This document shows, piece after piece, positions 1-8,424 of a DNA stretch of 34,668 nucleotides. The DNA is from Salipaludibacillus sp. CUR1. GTDB lineage: Bacteria > Bacillota > Bacilli > Bacillales > Salisediminibacteriaceae. A program made the translations under genes and the position numbers. The first letter of the stretch is position 1. Each line of letters opens with the position of its first letter. Under the pieces are notes generated by a model. The model was not told the DNA's origin, did not search any database, and worked only from the letters and a program-made list of their open reading frames with translations. The DNA is taken from positions 1-34,668 of the forward strand of contig NZ_JAIWPE010000011.1 of the NCBI RefSeq assembly GCF_021028955.1. Reading direction: 5' to 3'.

Positions 1-120
1 AAACTATTTCGAAAGAAATCAAAAACCTCAAAAGGAAGACAAAAGGTGCCGATTGAGAAGAAAAAGGATCCTCAGTTTCAGGGTAGTGTGGCGAAAGTTA
101 AGGTTCAAAAAAGAAAGTAA
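1..120 (+). CDS. C-terminal tail of an unrecognised Lys-rich protein (partial)
   Basis: The frame is open from the first base and ends at TAA 118-120, giving 39 residues that run off the left edge. About a third of the residues are Lys or Arg, and the end reads VAKVKVQKRK. No domain can be recognised in this fragment. Basic tails of this kind occur on RNA-binding and membrane-anchored proteins, but I assign no function. That it is coding is inferred only from the uninterrupted frame and the following non-coding, AT-rich stretch. Confidence 0.4.
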   Translation, partial: KLFRKKSKTSKGRQKVPIEKKKDPQFQGSVAKVKVQKRK

Positions 121-343
121 TTAAAAGTTTGGGTGAAAGCTAAATAGGAAAAAAAAGGGAACAAGGTCGTTATATGCCTCGTCCGCCTTTTTTTAAAATT
201 AACCCCAAATATTGTTTACATATATTAACATTAGTGTATTTATTTTACTTACGTGCAATCGTTATGGGTCTGACCCCCCAGCAATTACCACCTATTTAAG
301 AATGGCAGATTGGCGCTTGGAACGGGTGGTGTTAGACGAAAGA
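121..343. other. Intergenic stretch between convergent genes
   Basis: This gap lies between the left-edge fragment and the stop of the VOC gene on the minus strand. It contains a C/T-rich segment ending in a T-run (about 174-195). I found no convincing stem to make it an intrinsic terminator, and no gene. Confidence 0.35.
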
Positions 344-1111
344 TTAAGAGTTCTTTATGAAAACGTAGGTACCGTTGCCCACAGTAAGTTTGCCGTGCAG
401 TTTCTCGTTAGCCGTGCGGAAGCGGAGTTCAGTCAGGCGATTGCCCCTTCCTTTTGTAAAAATAAACGTTTTATCACCGACACTCAGGGCGGATTCCCCG
501 GAACGTTCCAAGTTAAAAAGAGTGTGCCAGTGTGTCGCAGCTGCTTCAGGATTAGAGACTTCGAATACAGCCGACTCCAAAGTGATTGGCCCGGCAGGGT
601 GTTCCGTGATTCCTTTGTTTTGAAAGTCTTTAAGGCGGTCAGCATCTGCTTCTTTCCACTCAATGAAAAACGGGTAGGGGAGGCCATTGTAATCTCCGTC
701 AATTGTCATCATCCGCCATTCAATCAGCCGGCCGTTCTTATCTGTACGGCTGCCGTTTATAATCGGAGAGACATCCAGGCTGCTCCCTTGAAGAGAGGAG
801 GCGACAGCATCGAGATCACTTGTCCGGATAGCGACGCGGCTCAGGGCTTCATTTTCAGGTAAATAGGCTAAAGCACTTTGCGCAATAAGATTCGGCTCAG
901 GCGGATTTTTGGCGACCTCCCAATCTTCTACGCTGATAAACTCCAAGTAAGTCAGACCGAAATAACTAAGTGCATTGTGTGTTCCCCACAGTTTGTGTGA
1001 GCCCCCGTGAAAAACATTGATCCCGTGCGACTGAAATGTTTCTGTCACTCTGTCTAAGTCATTTACATAGTGCACGCTGTGATCAAACTCAAGCTTCAAA
1101 TTATTATTCAT
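344..1111 (-). CDS. VOC superfamily (glyoxalase-like) protein
   Basis: The product is about 255 residues and resembles the Glyoxalase_3-type VOC proteins of bacilli. The N-terminal beta-alpha-beta unit starts with FDHSVHYVNDLDRVTETF and is followed by GGSHKLWGTHNALSYFG and TYLEFISVED, the usual metal- or ligand-site region. A second VOC-like half begins near ITLESAVFEVSNPEAA. The substrate cannot be predicted. A TTG at 1114 could also start the frame. I prefer ATG 1111 because the AGGG of its Shine-Dalgarno is 8 bases from ATG but only about 5 from TTG. The gene stands alone, and its relation to the cell-wall genes further right is unknown. Confidence 0.8.
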   Translation of the reverse strand: MNNNLKLEFDHSVHYVNDLDRVTETFQSHGINVFHGGSHKLWGTHNALSYFGLTYLEFISVEDWEVAKNPPEPNLIAQSALAYLPENEALSRVAIRTSDLDAVASSLQGSSLDVSPIINGSRTDKNGRLIEWRMMTIDGDYNGLPYPFFIEWKEADADRLKDFQNKGITEHPAGPITLESAVFEVSNPEAAATHWHTLFNLERSGESALSVGDKTFIFTKGRGNRLTELRFRTANEKLHGKLTVGNGTYVFIKNS

Positions 1112-1424
1112 CAAAGATTCCCTGCCTTTCGCGTAAATTAGACAGTCATCTGTCTGCTGCTTCCTATTTTACGTTTATATTGAGAGGAAAGAAATGAAGA
1201 GAGGCTTATTTGTTAAGGCGGCCGCTTTGGGGTGAGCTGCTCAGTTGGAGCGGAGGCAGGTGAGCGGAGGATAAACCGGAAATAAGGTCTGCTCGTATTC
1301 TCGCACCACTCTCGAGCGGATGATATCCCGAAAATATAGTCCACTCAAGCTCCAGCACCACAAGTGAGTAGCCATTATTTTAATCCATATGACAAAAATA
1401 ACAGCTTCCCCTTTTTTCTGTAAA
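1112..1424. other. Intergenic region between divergent genes
   Basis: This region of about 310 bases lies between the divergently oriented VOC gene and the M14 peptidase gene. No gene with a plausible ribosome binding site is visible. It has an imperfect inverted-repeat tendency (GAGCTGCTCA near 1235 against TGAGTAGC near 1365), too weak to call. The VOC promoter probably lies at its left end, but I see no clear boxes. Confidence 0.3.
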
Positions 1425-1453
1425 TTGACACAAAGCATATCTTTCCCTATATT
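1425..1453 (+). promoter_or_regulatory. Sigma-A promoter for the M14 peptidase gene
   Basis: A perfect -35 box TTGACA (1425-1430), a 17-base spacer and a -10 box TATATT (1448-1453) lie about 130 bases upstream of the peptidase gene. A second TATAAT (1455-1460) overlaps the start region but would be 24 bases from the -35 box. Confidence 0.7.
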
Positions 1454-1582
1454 GTATAATTTGCTAATTTAACAGATAATTGAGGTAGAGATTGAGACTA
1501 TTAGACTAGATTCTTAAATTGGTAAAGAGGAGCGGGCGTGCAGTCAGTCACACTGAAAACTAAATAAGAAAAGGGGATGGGG

Positions 1583-4500
1583 ATGGTGGGACAGAGCTGG
1601 TTGAAGAGGTACACGTCAGTAGTGCTGGCCATTTTAATGCTGGTTACGTCAACTTTCACGGCAACAGCCGCAGGCAGCAGCGGAAACAACGGACACAACG
1701 AAAACAGTGTTAATAACTTACCGGACGAAAGCGAACTATTGGAGGAAGATCAAGCAGTCATAACGGTGGATCCTCAATTTTTCAACAACGAGACAGAAGA
1801 CATTCTAATCTCAGTGCAACCTGAATGGCGTGCTGATGAGGTGTCTTTGTACATAATTGACAGTGAGACAGAAGACACAAAAGAGGTTATCACCTTTGAC
1901 GGCGCTCAAAGAGACCTTAAGAAACCTATTGAATACAGTTGGGACCTCGCCCTTACAGCTAACGAAGAAACGGAAGACCTTTCCGACGGCGAGTATGTGT
2001 TAGCTGCGGTCTTTAAAGGCGCGGGCTTCGAAGAAATCGCGTACTCTGACATCGTAGTAATGCACAGCGAGAGCCCTCAAATGGTAGTCGATAACCCGGC
2101 ATCAGAAGATGAGACTCTGATTACTGTTATAAATACGGTCAGGGGACAAGTCATTTCGCCATTTCTCCAGCTTATTGAGACAGACGAAACAGTGGAGCTG
2201 TTTGTTCAACAAAGAGCAGCCGAAGACGACACATATACCGTTCCAATCGAAACAGCCTACGATGAAGACGGCCTGTTTATTCTTGACGATATCCTGGAGC
2301 CGGGAGAAAACGTCCTGTTATTTACCGGGGAGGACCCGGCCGGCAATACGATTTTGGAAGAGTTTCATGTGGAATTTTTGCATGAGGAAGAAGAAGGCTC
2401 ACAAGAAAACGAAGTTGAAGACGCTGAAAAAGCAGTTCCGGAAACCTCTTCTCCTTCCAAATTCGCTGAAAATGAGAGTGAAGACGCTGAAACTTCCTCC
2501 CCGGAAGCCTCTAATGAAGGCTCCGAGGAAGATGAAACAGGAGTTCCGGAAATTTCTCCAGCTCAGGAGAAAGAAGAAGAGTTGGAAACCTCCGCTCCTG
2601 AGACACCCGTCTTAACCGAATCAGAAGAGGAACAGGAAACTTCCGACGCTCATGAGGAACCCGAGAAAACGGAAACTTCTAAAAACGAGCCTCACCAACC
2701 TAAATCCAGTGACTCAGAAGAACCTGGTGTCATTCAAAAGGAACCTGCCAACGCCACCTCCTCACACTTAACCGATGAGGATATCATCCAGTTAAAACGC
2801 GACTTAAATGAACTCGGTTTCGGCCAGTTCCAGGAGCCGCCCGATCCGCTATTAGATGAGCAGGCAACTGAGACTTTAAAAGAATTTCAGCAGCTTTTCA
2901 GATTAGAGGAAACAGGGGAGCCTGACGAGGCAACGTTACAAACCATCGCCCAGCTTCTGGCTTCAGAGTACCGCGACGGTCAAGAAGGCGACCATATTGT
3001 CACGCTTAAACAGAATTTAACCTTACTCGGATTCGGGAATTTTCCATCGAGCCCGTCGAACCGGTACGGCCCTGTCACGGCGGGAGTGGTCGCCGAGTTC
3101 CAGGCACACTTCGATCTGCCGGTGAGCGGGATTGCTGATGAAGTGACCCTTGCTCAAATCGCAAGTCTGTTTGCATCGCCTCCCTTTGAAGACGGGGACC
3201 AGGCGCTGAAGGTGAGAGAATTAAAGCAGAATTTGACTGAACTGGGCTACGGCAATTTCCCTGAAGAACCATCATTTAATTATGGGCCGGTGACAATGGG
3301 CGTAGTCAAAGAATTCCAGGAAGATTTCGGCCTTCCCGTCACAGGCACGGCCGATCTTCAGACGATTGAAACAATCGCCGACATTCTTGCCTCCGGCTAT
3401 CAGGACGGTGAAGAAGGCGATCATATTGTTACACTCAAACAGAACTTAACCTTACTCGGATTCGGGAATTTTCCATCAAACCCGTCAAACCGTTACGGTC
3501 CGGTAACAGAAGGCGTCGTTAAAGAGTTCCAGGCCTACTATAAGCTGCCGGTAACCGGCATAGCCGACCGCTCCACTTTAAATAAAATAGACGAGCTCAT
3601 TTCCGGCTCAATCTATAAAGAAGGGGAACGTGGCACGCATGTCCGGGTGCTGAAACAAAAGCTCACAAAGCTTGGATTCGGGAACTTCCCTGAAAACCCG
3701 TCAACAGGGTACGGGCCTGTAACCTCGGGTGTCGTCAAAGACTTCCAGCGTTATTACGGTCTCACCGTCAGCGGAATGGCGAATGATATTACGTTAAAAA
3801 AGCTTGATGATGTGCTGAAAAATGCGTTTATGGATGGAGACAACAGCCGGGACATTTCGGACATGAAGAAAAAGTTAACAGCTCTCGGTTTCGGGAACTT
3901 CCCAGCGTCGCCATCCACCGCCTATGGACCTGTAACGGCTAGAGTGGTGGAAGACTTCCAATCTTATTACGGGTTAAAAGTAACCGGCGTTTTTGAAGAA
4001 AAAACGCAGGAAATGATGGAGAAAGTTCTCTCCTCGCCGTTAAGAAACGGGCAGAGCAGCTCCCGTGTCGTTTCACTTAAGAAAGACATGACAAAATTAG
4101 GGTTTACTTTTCCGTCCAGCCCGTCACCAAATTACGGAAACGTGACGGAACGGAAGGTCAGGGAACTGCAGCAGCACTTCGGTCTCCGGGTCAACGGAAT
4201 CGCCGATCAGCCAACCCTTAATAAAATCAGGGAGATTCTGAATTCCCCATACCGTTCAGGGCAGAACCATGCCGGAGTCGTGGAACTGAAAAAGCAGCTG
4301 ACCAGTCTCGGTTTTTACTTCCCGTCAAACCCGAGTTCAGCTTACGGAAGCGTGACTGAAGGAAGAGTGAAAGAGTTCCAGAGATCGCAGAAGCTCCCGG
4401 TAAGCGGAATTGCTGATGATATTACCAGAAAACAAATCCGGCAAGTCTTGAACAGCCAGCAGAAAATTATTAACGGGCGGGAAATTTACTCTTTTTCACA

Positions 4501-5368
4501 AATGGAACGGGACATCCGAAGGCTTGAAGTCATGTATCCAGGGCTGGTGGAAAGAAAAGTCATCGGCCGCTCTGTCGACGGGAGAGCGATTCATGCTGTC
4601 AAGCTCGGTCGCGGAAGCACGGAAGTGTTTATTAACGGCTCGCACCACGCATACGAGCATATGACGACAAATGTTAATATGAAAATGCTTGATGAGTATG
4701 CTTATGCCTATGCGAAAAATCAACGGATTGACGGCTGGAACGTGCGCACCGTCCTGAACCGGACCAGTATCTGGTTCGTCCCTATGGTTAACCCGGACGG
4801 TGTGGAACTTGTACAGAGAGGACCAAGCGCTTTAAGCAGTTCTCTGGCAAGCCAGGCCATTAGGATTAATGGCGGCAGGACGAATTTTACAAGCTGGAAA
4901 GCCAACGCCCGCGGGGTCGACTTGAACAGGCAGTATCCGGCGTTATGGCATACCATCGAAAATAACCCTGGAAGACCGAGCCGGAGGGATTATAAAGGCA
5001 CAAGCCCGCTGACTGAGCCTGAAGCGAGAGCAGTCTACGATTTTGCCCGCAGCAGAGACTTTAAAACCGCGCTGTCGTATCATTCATCAGGAGAAGTCCT
5101 TTTCACAAGACGACCGGGGCACGTAGCCAGGATCGTTTCAGCGAAAACGGGCTACAGGATTGTGGATCTGACCCACAGCCCGAGCGGAGGCGGCTTTACC
5201 GACTGGTTTATTTTGAACCAGGGGAAGCCTGCTCTGACACCGGAAATTTCACCTTTTGTGGGCCCACGCCCGGTGCCTCTCAGCAACTGGAGCGGGATCT
5301 GGAGCAGGAACAATTCCGTCGGCCTGATCGTCGCTGACGAAGCTTACAGAAACAGAAACAGCAGATAA
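1583..5368 (+). CDS. Secreted M14 zinc peptidase with eight peptidoglycan-binding repeats
   Basis: This is a 1261-residue exported cell-wall hydrolase. ATG 1577 directly abuts the Shine-Dalgarno AAGGGG (1571-1576), so I use ATG 1583, six bases further on. The domains in order are: a signal peptide (about 1-29, ending FTATAA); an Ig-like or uncharacterised region (about 30-280); a very acidic Glu/Ser/Thr-rich linker (about 280-395); eight PG_binding_1-like repeats with the signature LKxxLxxLGFGNFP (about 400-960); and a C-terminal M14 carboxypeptidase domain (about 967-1261). The likely zinc ligands are H1022 and E1025 (HAYE) and H1167 (YHSSGE), with catalytic E1221 (LTPEIS). The layout resembles the gamma-D-glutamyl-(L)-meso-diaminopimelate peptidases of sporulating bacilli, so cleavage of the peptidoglycan stem peptide is the likely activity. 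It is monocistronic, with its own promoter and terminator. It is unusually long because of the repeats and linker. Confidence 0.9.
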   Translation: MVGQSWLKRYTSVVLAILMLVTSTFTATAAGSSGNNGHNENSVNNLPDESELLEEDQAVITVDPQFFNNETEDILISVQPEWRADEVSLYIIDSETEDTKEVITFDGAQRDLKKPIEYSWDLALTANEETEDLSDGEYVLAAVFKGAGFEEIAYSDIVVMHSESPQMVVDNPASEDETLITVINTVRGQVISPFLQLIETDETVELFVQQRAAEDDTYTVPIETAYDEDGLFILDDILEPGENVLLFTGEDPAGNTILEEFHVEFLHEEEEGSQENEVEDAEKAVPETSSPSKFAENESEDAETSSPEASNEGSEEDETGVPEISPAQEKEEELETSAPETPVLTESEEEQETSDAHEEPEKTETSKNEPHQPKSSDSEEPGVIQKEPANATSSHLTDEDIIQLKRDLNELGFGQFQEPPDPLLDEQATETLKEFQQLFRLEETGEPDEATLQTIAQLLASEYRDGQEGDHIVTLKQNLTLLGFGNFPSSPSNRYGPVTAGVVAEFQAHFDLPVSGIADEVTLAQIASLFASPPFEDGDQALKVRELKQNLTELGYGNFPEEPSFNYGPVTMGVVKEFQEDFGLPVTGTADLQTIETIADILASGYQDGEEGDHIVTLKQNLTLLGFGNFPSNPSNRYGPVTEGVVKEFQAYYKLPVTGIADRSTLNKIDELISGSIYKEGERGTHVRVLKQKLTKLGFGNFPENPSTGYGPVTSGVVKDFQRYYGLTVSGMANDITLKKLDDVLKNAFMDGDNSRDISDMKKKLTALGFGNFPASPSTAYGPVTARVVEDFQSYYGLKVTGVFEEKTQEMMEKVLSSPLRNGQSSSRVVSLKKDMTKLGFTFPSSPSPNYGNVTERKVRELQQHFGLRVNGIADQPTLNKIREILNSPYRSGQNHAGVVELKKQLTSLGFYFPSNPSSAYGSVTEGRVKEFQRSQKLPVSGIADDITRKQIRQVLNSQQKIINGREIYSFSQMERDIRRLEVMYPGLVERKVIGRSVDGRAIHAVKLGRGSTEVFINGSHHAYEHMTTNVNMKMLDEYAYAYAKNQRIDGWNVRTVLNRTSIWFVPMVNPDGVELVQRGPSALSSSLASQAIRINGGRTNFTSWKANARGVDLNRQYPALWHTIENNPGRPSRRDYKGTSPLTEPEARAVYDFARSRDFKTALSYHSSGEVLFTRRPGHVARIVSAKTGYRIVDLTHSPSGGGFTDWFILNQGKPALTPEISPFVGPRPVPLSNWSGIWSRNNSVGLIVADEAYRNRNSR

Positions 5369-5385
5369 CGCGTTTGATAATTTCC

Positions 5386-5426
5386 CCTGGTGGAATCCCT
5401 TTAGTAAGGGAACTGCCAGGTTTTTT
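5386..5426 (+). terminator. Intrinsic terminator of the M14 peptidase gene
   Basis: The outer stem is CCTGG (5386-5390) with CCAGG (5416-5420). The inner stem is TCCCTT (5396-5401) with AAGGGA (5406-5411) around a 4-base loop. Six T follow (5421-5426). It starts 17 bases after the stop codon. Confidence 0.85.
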
Positions 5427-5477
5427 GTCTAATAGAAGAAGCAGGGAATTTACAAATATTACTATCTTTAAATATGG

Positions 5478-5507
5478 TTGGCTAAACCTCGCTAAAAATA
5501 TTATAAT
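5478..5507 (+). promoter_or_regulatory. Sigma-A promoter for the sugar transferase-epimerase unit
   Basis: A -35 box TTGGCT (5478-5483), an 18-base spacer and a perfect -10 box TATAAT (5502-5507) lie 79 bases upstream of the sugar transferase start. The preceding gene ends in a terminator, so this is the evident promoter. Confidence 0.65.
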
Positions 5508-5586
5508 GAAGGTCGGGAAACGTTTTGTTGAGACGAATAGTTTAGCAGTTTCATTGTTTCATATAGATTAGAAAGAGGTTTTTAAA

Positions 5587-7005
5587 ATGACAAACATGGG
5601 TGAATCCCGCAATCATAAATTCCTGCTTATTACAGGCGATCTGCTGTGTATACTGATTGCCTACATCAGTGCGTTTTATGTCAGGTATTTCGATTTTCCG
5701 GGCCGCAACTGGGACGCGTTTATCGCCCTTTTGCCTTGGATCCTGTTAATCGGCCTGTTTTTCATATCCGTCTACGAGCTCTATAACCTGGACCGGAAAA
5801 ATACGATCAGTGACATTGTCAGAAAGATTCTTGTTGCCACTGCGTTAATGACCTTCCTGACGATGGCCGCATCCTACCTGTTCCGTGAGTTTGCGATGCC
5901 GCGTTCTGTCGTGCTGATCGCCGCTGTTTTTACAGTGATTCTCATGGTGCTGTTTAAAGTCCTGTACTTGAAACTGACGAGAGGCCATGTCATCGGGAAA
6001 GTCCTGCTGATCGGCGACGAATCCAACACGGCCAAACTGATTGATAAAATTAAGCACCCAATGCTTAAAGGATCGAAAGTGCAGCATATTCCTGAAGAGA
6101 CATCGATCGAATATATCGATTATTATCTCGAAGAATCCGACTATGTCGTGTTATGTACAGACCTTTCAAAAGAGAAGAAATCTCAGGTCATCTACCATGC
6201 GATGGAACGGAACAAAGTCGTTTACGTCATTCCGACGTTATATGAACTGCTGCTTCAGCGGGCCTCAATTACACCGCTTGAAGACACGCTCGTCATGGGT
6301 GTGAAACCGTTCGGCCTGACATGGGATAAAGTGTTTGTGAAAAGAGTCTTTGACTTTGTCGCGTCAGCGATCCTGCTGCTTCTGATTTCGCCGGTGCTCC
6401 TGTTCGTTGCGATCATCGTTAAACTGGAGGACCCGAAAGGCAGCGTCATTTATTCCCAGGAACGCCTAGGCAAAAACGACAAACCATTTACTATTTATAA
6501 ATTCCGTTCAATGATTACCGGGGCGGAAAAACTGACAGGCCCAGTCCTGGCATCATCGGACGATAACCGGATCACGAAAGTCGGCCGGTTCATCAGGTCC
6601 ACCCGACTCGATGAGCTTCCGCAGCTCTTTAACGTGCTGAAAGGCGACATGTCCCTAGTAGGGCCGCGCCCTGAACGTGAATTTTTCATTAAAGAACTCG
6701 CGCAAAAATACTATCATTACGGCTACCGTAACCGTGTTCAGCCCGGCATTACCGGCTACGCCCAGGTTATGGGAAAATACAGCACCGAAGTGGAAGACAA
6801 ACTGCGGTTCGACCTGTACTATATCCGTAATTACAGCCTCTGGCTGGATATCATTATTTTACTGAAAACGTTCCTCGTTATTTTTGACCGCTCAAAATCA
6901 GAGGGTGCCGAAGATTCATCGAAAAACAACACGCCATCCGACGAACAGAGCGAGAGCGATCAGCGGAACAGAAAAACGAAAGAAAAATCAACGATTAATG
7001 TGTAA
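5587..7005 (+). CDS. Polyprenyl glycosylphosphotransferase (WcaJ/WbaP type)
   Basis: This integral membrane enzyme of 472 residues transfers a sugar-1-phosphate from a UDP-sugar to undecaprenyl phosphate, the first membrane step of extracellular polysaccharide assembly. Four hydrophobic segments lie in about residues 12-125. A CoA-binding-like middle region follows (GKVLLIGDESNTAKL, about 137-151). The C-terminal bacterial sugar transferase domain begins at KRVFDFVASAILLLLISPVL (about 252) and carries the family motifs YKFRSM, STRLDELPQLFNVLKGDMS, VGPRPERE and PGITGYAQV. The C-terminus is a charged tail of about 40 residues. The Shine-Dalgarno AGAGG is 8 bases from ATG. The epimerase gene starts 40 bases downstream without a terminator, so the two are probably cotranscribed. 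The sugar specificity is unknown. It is the long, five-membrane-segment class, in contrast to the short EpsL-type enzyme at 27029. Confidence 0.92.
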   Translation: MTNMGESRNHKFLLITGDLLCILIAYISAFYVRYFDFPGRNWDAFIALLPWILLIGLFFISVYELYNLDRKNTISDIVRKILVATALMTFLTMAASYLFREFAMPRSVVLIAAVFTVILMVLFKVLYLKLTRGHVIGKVLLIGDESNTAKLIDKIKHPMLKGSKVQHIPEETSIEYIDYYLEESDYVVLCTDLSKEKKSQVIYHAMERNKVVYVIPTLYELLLQRASITPLEDTLVMGVKPFGLTWDKVFVKRVFDFVASAILLLLISPVLLFVAIIVKLEDPKGSVIYSQERLGKNDKPFTIYKFRSMITGAEKLTGPVLASSDDNRITKVGRFIRSTRLDELPQLFNVLKGDMSLVGPRPEREFFIKELAQKYYHYGYRNRVQPGITGYAQVMGKYSTEVEDKLRFDLYYIRNYSLWLDIIILLKTFLVIFDRSKSEGAEDSSKNNTPSDEQSESDQRNRKTKEKSTINV

Positions 7006-7045
7006 ATAAACGGACGACGACTGCAAAAAAACGGAGGCACCCGCC

Positions 7046-7984
7046 ATGAATAAAGTACTCGTAACAGGAGGAGCAGGCTTTATCGGATCCCACGTGACCG
7101 ACTTTCTGATCGATGAAGGAACCCACGTCGTGATCCTGGATAATCTCTCTTCCGGCGACTTGAAAAATATTAATAAAAGCATGCATGTCACCTTTATCGA
7201 AGGGGACGTGAGAGACACGAAGGCGGTTCAGGATACCTTTGAAAGGCATCCTGAAATTGGAGCTGTCGTGCATATGGCTGCCCAGAGCAAAGTCGGCCCG
7301 TCAATTGAAAATCCGCACGAAGATCTGGCTATCAACGTGAGCGGTACGTTAAATCTTCTTGAAGAAGCCCGGAAAAACAACGTAAAGACGTTCGTCTACG
7401 CCTCTTCCGCAGCCGTCTACGGCCACGTCGACAATCTCCCTGTCACAGAGGAGACGCCAACCCGGCCGTTATCGCCGTACGGAGTGTCGAAACTGTCCGC
7501 GGAAGAATACGTGAAAGCATACGCCAGACTGTATGACATGAACGTGGCAGCCCTCCGTTTCGCCAACGTCTACGGACCGAGACAGAGCGCCGCTACCGAG
7601 GCCGGTGTCATCACCATCTTCATCGAACGCCTTCTCGCCGGCGAACAGCCCGCCATCCAGGGCGACGGCCAGCAGACACGCGACTTTATTTATGTCGAAG
7701 ACGTCGCCCGCGCCGTCATGAAAGTCCTTGAGGACCCGGCTAAAAATAAAGGAGCCGTTTTCAACGTCAGTTCCGAAACAAGCACGAGCGTCGAAGAGCT
7801 CCTCCGTAAAATATGCGAGGCTCTGGACGTGCCATTCGCTCCTGCCTATACAGAGGAGCGGACCGGCGACATCAAGCACAGCTACCTGAGCCGGGAAAAG
7901 CTCTCCGAAGCGCTGAACTGGACCCCGCTAACTCCGCTCGAAGACGGATTAGGTAAAACCGCAGACTACTACAAATCTAAATAA
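7046..7984 (+). CDS. NAD-dependent UDP-sugar epimerase (GalE-like SDR)
   Basis: This is a 312-residue cytosolic extended short-chain dehydrogenase. The NAD-binding motif TGGAGFIGSH is at residues 7-16. The sugar-site segment SSAAVYG is near 117-123, and the catalytic pair YGVSK (Tyr, Lys) near 142-146. RFANVYGPRQ, GDGQQTRDFIYVEDVA and a short C-terminal lid are typical of UDP-glucose or UDP-GlcNAc 4-epimerases. The Shine-Dalgarno CGGAGG precedes the ATG. It lies directly after the sugar transferase gene and ends in a strong terminator, so it probably supplies that enzyme with its UDP-sugar. UDP-GalNAc/Gal or a related C4 epimer is likely, but the substrate is inference. I do not give a gene symbol because paralogues are common. 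Confidence 0.88.
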   Translation: MNKVLVTGGAGFIGSHVTDFLIDEGTHVVILDNLSSGDLKNINKSMHVTFIEGDVRDTKAVQDTFERHPEIGAVVHMAAQSKVGPSIENPHEDLAINVSGTLNLLEEARKNNVKTFVYASSAAVYGHVDNLPVTEETPTRPLSPYGVSKLSAEEYVKAYARLYDMNVAALRFANVYGPRQSAATEAGVITIFIERLLAGEQPAIQGDGQQTRDFIYVEDVARAVMKVLEDPAKNKGAVFNVSSETSTSVEELLRKICEALDVPFAPAYTEERTGDIKHSYLSREKLSEALNWTPLTPLEDGLGKTADYYKSK

Positions 7985-7997
7985 TTTAGTTACTTTA

Positions 7998-8031
7998 ACG
8001 CCCGGGGCAACTGAGCCCCCGGGCGTTTTTT
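7998..8031 (+). terminator. Intrinsic terminator after the epimerase gene
   Basis: A GC-rich hairpin, ACGCCCGGGGC (7998-8008) against GCCCCCGGGCGT (8015-8026) with one extra C, is followed by a run of six T (8026-8031). Repeat array A begins only 7 bases later. Confidence 0.92.
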
Positions 8032-8038
8032 GACGGGG

Positions 8039-8269
8039 CTGCCTCAAATAATGGGGGGAGTGCATCAAATATCGAGTGGAGAGCATCAAATAAAGGGAAG
8101 AGTGCATCAGATAACGGGGTAAGTGCATCAAATATCGAGCGGAGTGCATCAAATAAGGAGCGGAGTGCCTCAAATAATGGGGAGAGTGCATCAAATATCG
8201 AGCGGAGTGCATCAAATAATGGAGAGAGTGCATCAAATAACGGCGGAAGTGCCTCAAATAACAGAGAGA
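8039..8269 (+). repeat. 21-bp tandem repeat array A, 11 units
   Basis: Eleven consecutive units of exactly 21 bp fill 231 bases with no insertion or deletion. The unit starts GTGCMTCAAATA (CTG or GAG in two units) and continues with nine variable bases, usually purine-rich and ending GA. Units 2, 5 and 8 carry the variant TATCGAG and the others carry TAATGG, TAACGG or TAAGG types. The array starts 7 bases after the epimerase terminator. It contains long open frames in both directions because 21 is a multiple of three, but none has a ribosome binding site. Its function is unknown; see the findings. Confidence 0.95.
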
Positions 8270-8424
8270 ATGGAGCATTCCGAATCCCTAACGTAGCCCT
8301 CAAAACCTCGATTACTTGATTTTTGTCACAGAAACAACAAATTAATCTTTTATCCGGAAAAGGAGTAGCTGAGGTTTTGTCGAATTTGAAATAGGACAAT
8401 TAAATAAAGGATGTGGTCGATATT

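Noticed and set aside
212-862. Plus-strand frame of 216 codons opposite the VOC gene
   Set aside because: It overlaps a well-supported VOC gene on the other strand, has no ribosome binding site, and its product shows no recognisable domain.
8039-8269. CRISPR array
   Set aside because: Units are contiguous 21-mers without unique spacers, and no cas gene is in the window.
7949-8399. Long minus-strand open frames with repeated LFDAL or YLMHS heptads across array A (and similar ones at 10298-10659 in array B)
   Set aside because: They arise because a 21-bp repeat keeps a frame open in several phases. They lack ribosome binding sites and overlap terminators.
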